A DNA stretch of 64,000 nucleotides from Colletotrichum lupini. Its lineage: Eukaryota > Ascomycota > Sordariomycetes > Glomerellales > Glomerellaceae. Within the stretch, counting starts at the first letter, position 1; each line of letters starts with the position of its first letter. The translations under genes were made by a program, and so were the position numbers. The notes beneath the pieces are model-generated. The model did no database searches. It was not told the DNA's origin and saw only the letters and a list, made by a program, of their open reading frames with translations. Location of the stretch: the NCBI RefSeq assembly GCF_023278565.1, contig NC_064674.1, forward strand, positions 124,001 to 188,000. The letters are read 5' to 3'. This document shows positions 56,201-64,000 of this stretch, piece by piece.

Positions 56201-59200
56201 GCTTCTTAATTAGCGTAGTTAATATAAATAAGCCCATAATAAAGTTTAGTAATATTTCTTATTATAATTTAATCAAAATAAATAGGGGGTATAGTAAGTT
56301 ATATAATTTATAATAACAAGGCTTTATTTTTTAATATATTATATAAGTATTAATATAACTTTTTATATCCTTACTTATTTTATTTTAATAATAGTAGCGT
56401 TTTAGTAATACTATCGTCCGCTTTATATTATAATATCTTATTATAAACGTATTAAAATATATTTTAATAACCTCTTTTTTTAGCCCCTTATATAATAATA
56501 TATAAGCGCGGCTATTATAATATAATAGCCTTTTTAAATTATATACTTAGTTTTATTATTACTTTTTTTTAACTAAATAAGGTTATTAGTTCTTTTTAAT
56601 TTATTTTTTATTTTTTATAAAAGCGTCCTTTTATTAAGTAGCCTATAATTAACTTATTATTAATAACCCCTTTTTATTAAATACTATTTTAAGTATTCTT
56701 ATTATATTAGAGTCTTATAAAACGAGTAGTTCGTAATTTATAATTTTAATAATAAACTTAAGTAGCCTTTTAAATATTATATTATAACTTTAATACCCTA
56801 AGCTTATAGCCCCGTTATACCTCTCGAAATACTCCTTAGAGTTCTCTTAAACTAGAGTTCTTAACCTTTTTTATTTATTTCTTTATATTATTATTAATTC
56901 TATTTTTAAAATACTTATTATTTTTTTATTTAAGAGCTGCTCTTATAGCTCGTCCTTATATATTTTATTATTATAACTTTAAAGGGCTTTTATATATTTT
57001 TAATATTATAAAAATCTTTTTTTATTTTTAATAATAGCTCTTTTACTTTATTATTATTATTATTTTTATTATAGTTAGGTTTTTATAATAGTCTATTTAC
57101 TAAGTTTTTTATACCTAGTTTAAACCTAATTTTAATATTAAATACTATGAGTTTATTTAATTAGCGTAACTATTTTTTATTTAATCTCTTTTTTATATTT
57201 AAGAACTATAAGTTAAAATAATTTATAAATATTACGACTTAATTTTAATTATAAGCGAAGTAGTATTATTAGTTCCTTAGTACGTTCATAATAGTTAATA
57301 GTTCCGTATTTTCTATATTATAGCGGCTCTCTGTATTTATTAATTTCTTTAATTTATAAATAATTAAATACTAATTACTTTTGAATAATTACGTAATTAC
57401 TAAGCTAATAGCTCGAGCTAAAGTATTTATTTATAATTATATAAGTAAAATAGGGTCGAAATATTATAATATTAATACGTTAATAAATATTATTAATAGC
57501 TTCTTAAATAACTTTATAACGGGTATTAATAGCTCTAACTATCCCGGTTTTACCTTTCTTAATAAGTTTATTAAAAGTACCGTTATTTTAGTATAATTCT
57601 TAATAAATTTATAATAGAACCCCGTAAATTTAAAGAACGTTTATATATTTTTAATACTCTTTAAAAGTAGCTAACTTATTATAGTTTTAGTACGTATAGG
57701 TTCTATTTTTATACTTTCGTTAAATACGATATACTTTAAGAATTTTATATATAATATATAAAACTTATATTTACTACTATTTAGATATAAGTTTTATTAT
57801 TATAGTTTTTATAATATACTATATACGTACTCTTTATATACTACGTAATTAATATTATATATTAAAATATTATTTAAGTATATAATATTAATAGTATTAA
57901 CTAGGCTATTTAGAACGTTATTAATATATATTTAAAAAGTCGCGGGCGCGTTAGTTAGCCAAAAAAGTATAACTAAGTACTTAAACTACTCGTATTTAAT
58001 ATAAAAAACCGTTTTTTACTTATTACCCTTAGCTATACGTATATAGTAGTATGCGTTCTTAAGGTTTAGCTTTACAAAAATAGAGGTATTAAATAGTCTA
58101 TTTAATATCTTTTTAATTAGTAATAGCGGCGTTCTATTTTTTTTATATAATTTTATCAATTACTTTATAATTAACGTAAAGTCGTAGCTCTCTTCTTTTT
58201 TTAAGTATAAAAAGGATAGGTATCTTTATTAGGCTTATAGAGGGGCGTATTTAGCCCCTAGCCTCTATTTTTATTCAATAATTATATAAGATCTCGAGCT
58301 TATAATTTAATAATAAGTAAATAGGTCCTTAGGGAATAAGTACCGCGTTATTTAGTTTAATATAGTAGTTATATAGTACTTTATTTAGTAATAAAATAGC
58401 TTTCTTTTTAAAAAATAAATTATTAAAGTCTTAATAACGTAGCTTCTAGTCCTCGGTTATACTTATTAATATTATATTATTATTTATAATTAGGTTAATT
58501 ATAATATGCGTAAGTATTATTAAAACTAAGTTATTTGATAGCCCCTTTTTTAAGGTGTTTAAGCGGATATATCGTTCGTAAATTAAATACTACTACTTTT
58601 TTTATTTCTAACTAATTAATAAGTCGATATTCTCTAATTAAGGGAAACTAAGGATAAGTATAAGCACTATAATATTAGCTATTATAAAGCGATATAACTA
58701 TATTTTTATTATATAATTATTATTAATAATTCGAAGCTATAAGTAGTAGTTTCTTAATATCTCTATCTATTTATTCTTAATATTTACTAACTATAATAAT
58801 AAGTAAATTCGTAAATTAGTATTAAAATTATTAAATAGCCTAATACTAACTACGTTCCTTTTTACTTTTAAATTAATAAGGGCGCTTAGCTTTTTTTTTA
58901 TATAGTTTAAGTATATATAAGTTAGGACGTCTAAGCGCTACCCTTATTAATTATTAGCTACTCTCTTTATTAAAATAATATTTAAGCTCGTTATTAGTTT
59001 ATATTACTTAGCTAGGGCGAGGTTTAATTAATAATTAGTAGCCTTATACCCTTTTTAATTATATTTATAATATATAACACTCGGGTAGTTATTAATAAAG
59101 TACTTAGTTTTATTATAATTATAATATTATTAATATTACTCCCGTAGTTACGGGTAATCCCTTATAATATAGCTAGTTTTTTTATAATTATAATACGTAG

Positions 59201-60240
59201 TAATTTTATTAAATAAGTTATAGCGTATTTTTTATATATTTAACTTATTAATACCTTAATATCTTTTTATTAGCTTATTTAAGTTTAAATTAAAATATTA
59301 CTTAGGGGACGTTTATAAGCTCTTTATTAATAGCGAGGATTATTTAATATATTTTATTAATAATATTAGTTATAAATAAGTCTATAGAAGTTCTATTTAT
59401 AATATTATTACGAAGCGTAGTTCGGGCTATAGCTTACTTATTAGCATAAAGATCTTCTACTTCTTTATTAAGATATATTTTAATTTTATTTCGAGCTTAT
59501 TAATATGGCTAACGAACTCGTTAAATTTTTTTTTTTTAGTTTTATAAGGTACTATTTAGTTATATATTTATTATTATTCTTTAGCTAATAAGATTAAATA
59601 GGTTATTTTATAAAAAGGTCTCTAGTTCTTTTTATATAACTTAGTTTATTATAAACCTAGGGGTCCTTTAGTAATTAAAAATATAATATATTTAAAAGGT
59701 TTTTATATTATTATTTAAATAGTTAACTATATATACTATTTTATCGTAGTTTATTTTTATTTATTAAGCTTATAGGTCGAAATAATAATAATAGTTAAAA
59801 AAAAAGCTTTATAAATCCCGTATTAATTTATTAATATATAATAAATTAAAGAGGGATAGTAATTTAAATATAAACGTTTTATTTATAGTACTTATTTAAG
59901 TTAAGAGGGAGCTAGTAAATAGGGGCTTAAGTAATATAAACTTATTATTTTATTATTACTTAAGTAGCGCTTTAAATATAGCTTTATTTATTAAACTATC
60001 TTTAGTCCGGGGGTTTATATTTTTATTTATATTAAAGCTAATATTTAAAGTTATTATAGCTAAGACTATAGTTTTTAGCGCGGGGGCCGGGCTATTTAAG
60101 GAGCTCTATAAGTATTTTAAATTTACTTATTTTTTATATAAGTACTCTTTATATATTATAATAAGGATTTTTTTTTTAATTATCGTTCTTATTTTTATAG
60201 TTTTATTAGCTTATTACTTATTATTTAGTTTAGGTATTAA
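53240..60240 (-). mobile_element. RIP-degraded Ty3/gypsy relic(s)
   Basis: On the minus strand the RT core is readable at about 57,860-58,000: FKYLVILFWLTNAPATF, a stop, then about 20 residues on IIYLNNILIYN. In the family these are the F-G-L-x-N-A-P-x-x-F and Y-L-D-D-I-L segments; both catalytic Asp codons are Asn. RNase H and integrase should lie to the left (about 57,700-55,500) and protease/gag to the right, but no other motif is clear. Stops are frequent, CA/TG are nearly absent and TA is abundant. Open frames at 54,026-54,223 and 57,381-57,596 (plus) are AT-rich chance frames. More than one element may be present. Confidence 0.7.
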
Positions 60241-60242
60241 TA

Positions 60243-60431
60243 AGTATAAGAGATTAGGCTATAAGCACTTAACTAGCGAGGCTATAATATAAGTATAAGT
60301 ATATTATAAGACTAAAGCTTATAAAGTCTTTCGTAAGGGCTCTGCTTTTTAAAAAGTTCTTTTATAATAAGATCCGTATACCGGTCGCTAAGTTATCGGC
60401 GTCCTATTACTAGCCGCATCCTAAATCTATT
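60243..60431 (-). repeat. LTR-like repeat shared with 4,241-4,431
   Basis: Same orientation as the left copy, with shared TAAAGCTTATAAAGTC and CGTCCTATTACTAGCCGC. It is less AT-shifted than the left copy (for example CCGGTCGCTAAG against CTAGTTACTAAG), so it was less mutated. The sequence on either side is unrelated to the left locus. Confidence 0.5.
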
Positions 60432-63400
60432 ATAATTACTCCCCCCTTACGTAACTTTAGTCCCTAAAGTTATTACGTAATATCTTCTTTTAATACTAAT
60501 AATAAAGCTATTAACGTCGTTATTTATAATAAATTCTATAAGGCGTTAATAATATCCTTTCTTACCTAAGAATAAGGTATTACTCCTATCTCCTTATCTA
60601 ACGGATACCTTATTATTATTATTTAGTAATAGCGCGCCGACTAATTACTAAGTTAGTAATATATATTCGTAATAAAGTATTCTGACCGTCGTAATATATA
60701 AGAGCCCGCCTAACCTCGCGGGTATTATTATTACTAAGCTATCGATTATAATAAAAGATTTTTCGTCCGTTACTAATCGCGTATTTACTTTTTTTTCCCT
60801 CTTTTTATTTAGTAACCGTTCTACGAATTCTTTTTTATATAACTATACTTTTCTTCTTATAATATTCTAATTCCGTATCGTTTCTTAATTATAACTCTCT
60901 TATTATACTATTGCTAAGTATTTGCTAAAATATTTACTATTTCGTATATCTAAGATATACTTAATATAGAGTATAATCTTAAAAAGGGCTTCCGCGGTCT
61001 CCGTAGTAGTACTCTCTATATACGCTACTTAGTTAGTTTATATCGTAATATTAACGAGCTTATCTATATTATTAGCGCTTACGTCGCTAAGTATATTATT
61101 TATTAAATTAATAAGAAGAAGTGTTCTACTATAAGTCGTCGAGTCCTCGCTAATCCGTTACTAAAATATTAGCTAACGATATTTTTTAAGTTCTTAAGGA
61201 GCTATATAGCGCTACTTAGTTTATTTAGAACACCCTTATAGAGTTCTATAATACCGAGGAATAAGGTAGCCTTAACTCTTATAAGCGTAGCCGCGTTCTC
61301 TATATTTTTAGCTATATTACTAATATATAAGAGAAAGTAGCTACTTATATTACTAACCCGTTAGCGGGTAGTAAAATAAAAAAGGTCTACTTTAAATAAG
61401 CTACTCTCTAAGAGCTCGCTACTAACTATAAGTATCTAAACTTATTAATCTCGATTATAATAAGTCGTTAGTAATCGTTCGGCGAATTTTCTTCTTACTA
61501 ACTTAGATTTCTCTTCTTAAGCTAGTATCCTTAATATTAATAATAAGATTAAGATTATCTCTTACCTTAGTTACCTTTAGCTAGCTTACTTTTACGATAA
61601 TAGCCGTGCGACTACTTTATAAAATAACCTCGACGCTCTAGCTTAGTACTATAAAGAGACTCCTAAGGGCGTTATTATTATATATATTTAGGAGTTTCCT
61701 ACTTTCCCTACTTTTTATAAACGCGTTACTAAGTTCTTAGTAAATAAGGTACTTATTTATACCGTTATTATATATAGTACTACCCCTATTTTTTATAATC
61801 CCGAGACTCGGACTCTTATTAAGAAGCGTGCTCTTATTATTAACTATATTCTTAATAATAACGACGAGCGGGACGACTTTAAGTTTAAGTTTAATAAGTC
61901 CTAGCGCGAGGATACCGAATCTAAGGAGCTTAGTAACGACTTAGAAAATTCTCTTTTTTAATATTATAATAAGCGCCGCTACTTTAATATTAATAACTTA
62001 CCGACCCCTACCCATAACGCTCTTTTTAATATAGATAAGGGTGCCCTAGCCCTTAGTTATATTATTCTAGATCTTAATAAAGCTAGTATTACGCTCCTCC
62101 CGCTCTAAGTAAAGGCTTTATAACGGCTTAATAAGGCTATTACTCGTACTAAAGTTAAAGCTATAGGTCGTAATAAGTAGTTCGACGTTACTAAGTTCCT
62201 TATAAATATTAATATTATTAAGGTCCCTTAGCTTAACTAGGACTACGAGAGCGTTACCTCGGATAACGTCCCCCGTCCCCGACCTATTACTAACAATAAT
62301 AGCGTTACGGCCCCTATTTTACTTTTTACTCCGTTTCTTATTATAGCTCCTATTATGCTTCTTATTATAGCTCTCGTTATACTTCTTATTATAGCTCCCG
62401 TTATACTTCTTATTATAGCCTCTAACGGCGACTAAGTAGCGAACGCTCTACGAACTACTATTATTAATATATATAATACTCTGCGCGACTTTAACCGCCT
62501 CCTTTTTACCCGTTATAATATTAATAAGGTTAACGGCCTTACTCTAAGTAATTAGCTAAGTACGTATATAAAGCCTCCCCGCTTTTTACTTACTAAGCGG
62601 ACTACTATCGCTAACTATTAAGCTTTAGAAATATATACTAGAGCTACTATTACTATTATTAATATTACATAAGTTACTCCCCCTATATAGCTAGATCTTA
62701 GTAATTTCTTAGTAACGTATTACTAAGGGTTATAATACTATATCTTTTTTTTAAGGATTGCGCTAAGCTAGATAAAAAGGGTTTTATAGTATATTATTAA
62801 TTAACTTATCTTTAGTAACCTTTCGCTACGAACTTAACGTTTATTATCCTATTTTATATATACCCTTTTTTTATAGCGTTCGAATTTATTAACTACTTCC
62901 GCTACCCCTTTAAGATACTTAATAAGCTTCTACGTATTATACTTAGTAAGCTACTTAGCCTATTTAACGAAATATTATAAGTTTCCTCCCTTACCTTATA
63001 TTACGACGATTTCTTTAACTTTTTAAACGTCTTACTCGTCCTCTAATTCTAAGAGATTTACTATCTAGTTACTGACCGTTCGGTAATTTCTCTATAGTTT
63101 AAACTAAGAAACTAAGAAAATATTATATATTTTCTAATACTACTCTAGTAAATATACTTAGTAAGCCTATTTCTCTACCCTTTTAGCTATCGCTATTTTA
63201 ATATATCTCGACGCTAGTTTATTATTTTTAAATTGTATATTTTTTGTTAATAGGCCGACGACCTCTTTGTAATTAAACTCCTTTAGGGTATATTTTTTTA
63301 TTATAATAAGCTACTTAGCTCTTAGAGGCTTATACCTACGCTCGCGTAGCCTGGGCCCTAATCTCCCTAATTTTCTAAACCCTTTCCCGAACCCCCTAGA

Positions 63401-64000
63401 AGTGCTATATACGGGGATACTTTTATAGTAGAGTATTAACTATTATTATATATAAACTCGGCCTCCTCTAGCTACGCTACTTACCTATTTAGCGAGCCCT
63501 TAGTATAGATCCTTAAATACTTTTCTAATATTTAATAAGTTCGCTCCGTTTAGCCGTCCGTTTATAAATAGTACGTAGTAAATAGTTAGCGACGTATTGC
63601 CCGTTCCTTAACGAACTCTTCCTAAAATACGCTTATAAAAAGCTTATTTCTATTTATAACAATGCCTTTAGGCATACCGAACTTATATTCGACCTCTTAA
63701 TATAGGATACTTATTATTTATACTACGTTAAGTATCTTAATAATAAATAAGAACTTCGCGAACTTTATTATATAATAAATAATAACTATAATACTATCGT
63801 ACTTTGCGCTATTATTACGAGCGCTTAGTAATAGCCCCGTAATAAAGTCTATAAATATTTCTTAAAATAGGTATAAGGGTAATAGTAATAACTATAGCTA
63901 CCCGTACGGCTTATATTTTAGGGTTATAACTCCTAAATAATACTTATAGTTCTTAACGTATTCCTAGATATCTCGTTAAATATCTTCTTAATAAAACTTC
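60432..64000 (+). mobile_element. RIP-type AT-rich relic with a plus-strand gag-like frame, cut by the window end
   Basis: From about 61,880 to 62,640 one plus-strand frame reads as protein with scattered stops (DTESKELSNDLENSLF, then NDKGALAL-like sequence and a repeated octapeptide). The hydrophilic, repeat-containing composition suits a retrotransposon gag, but no zinc knuckle or RT was identified. The remaining part to 64,000 is CA/TG-poor and unassigned. Confidence 0.4.
62334..62420 (+). repeat. 24-bp tandem repeat, about 3.7 copies
   Basis: The unit CTTCTTATTATAGCTCCC plus GTTATA repeats in frame and currently encodes LLIIAPVI. Differences between units are C/T and A/G. Confidence 0.75.

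Noticed and set aside
57381..57596. 71-codon plus-strand frame in the right AT-rich block
   Set aside because: It lies antisense next to the readable minus-strand gypsy RT and has no domain of its own.

Overview
The window looks like a repeat-rich, gene-poor part of a filamentous ascomycete (Pezizomycotina) nuclear genome, possibly a dispensable, subtelomeric or pericentromeric region. It has two base compositions with sharp edges. Three blocks (about 1-11,885, 17,996-25,396 and 53,240-64,000) are extremely AT-rich and almost lack CA and TG dinucleotides, with TA in their place. That is the footprint of repeat-induced point mutation (RIP). The rest (about 11,886-17,995 and 25,397-53,240) has ordinary composition.

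The AT-rich blocks are dead LTR retrotransposons. Positions 1-4,240 hold a minus-strand Ty3/gypsy relic (RT, protease, CCHC gag) carrying two 513-bp insertions, each with a perfect 5-bp target duplication. Positions 4,432-10,650 hold a plus-strand Ty1/copia relic. Positions 17,996-25,396 are a complete minus-strand copia element with 205-bp LTRs and GTCTT target duplications. Positions 53,240-60,240 contain another minus-strand gypsy relic. A further plus-strand coding relic follows from 60,432 to the window end. No intact transposon protein survives.

In the ordinary-composition part I found no full-length gene that I can call intact and name. I see gene relics and fragments. Four resemble conserved families: an FHA domain (minus, 15,905-16,264), the N-terminus of a SNF7/CHMP7-like ESCRT-III protein (plus, 25,470-25,986), a 22-codon piece of a DBP2-type DEAD-box helicase (27,603-27,668) and a piece of an HDA1-class histone deacetylase (40,349-40,590). 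Several unrecognised reading frames keep good fungal introns but carry stops or frameshifts, many explained by C-to-T changes. A family of 190-231 bp solo LTRs (TGTTG...CAACA) is scattered through this part. One copy sits inside the CHMP7-like exon, and two have target duplications that now differ only by RIP-type transitions.

The 7.4-kb copia element landed between two divergent reading frames (minus start at 17,929, plus start at 25,470) that were probably about 134 bp apart. I saw no convincing rRNA, tRNA, CRISPR or telomere repeat. I found no clearly new biological system. The most unusual feature is the mosaic of small conserved-gene fragments together with the solo-LTR family.
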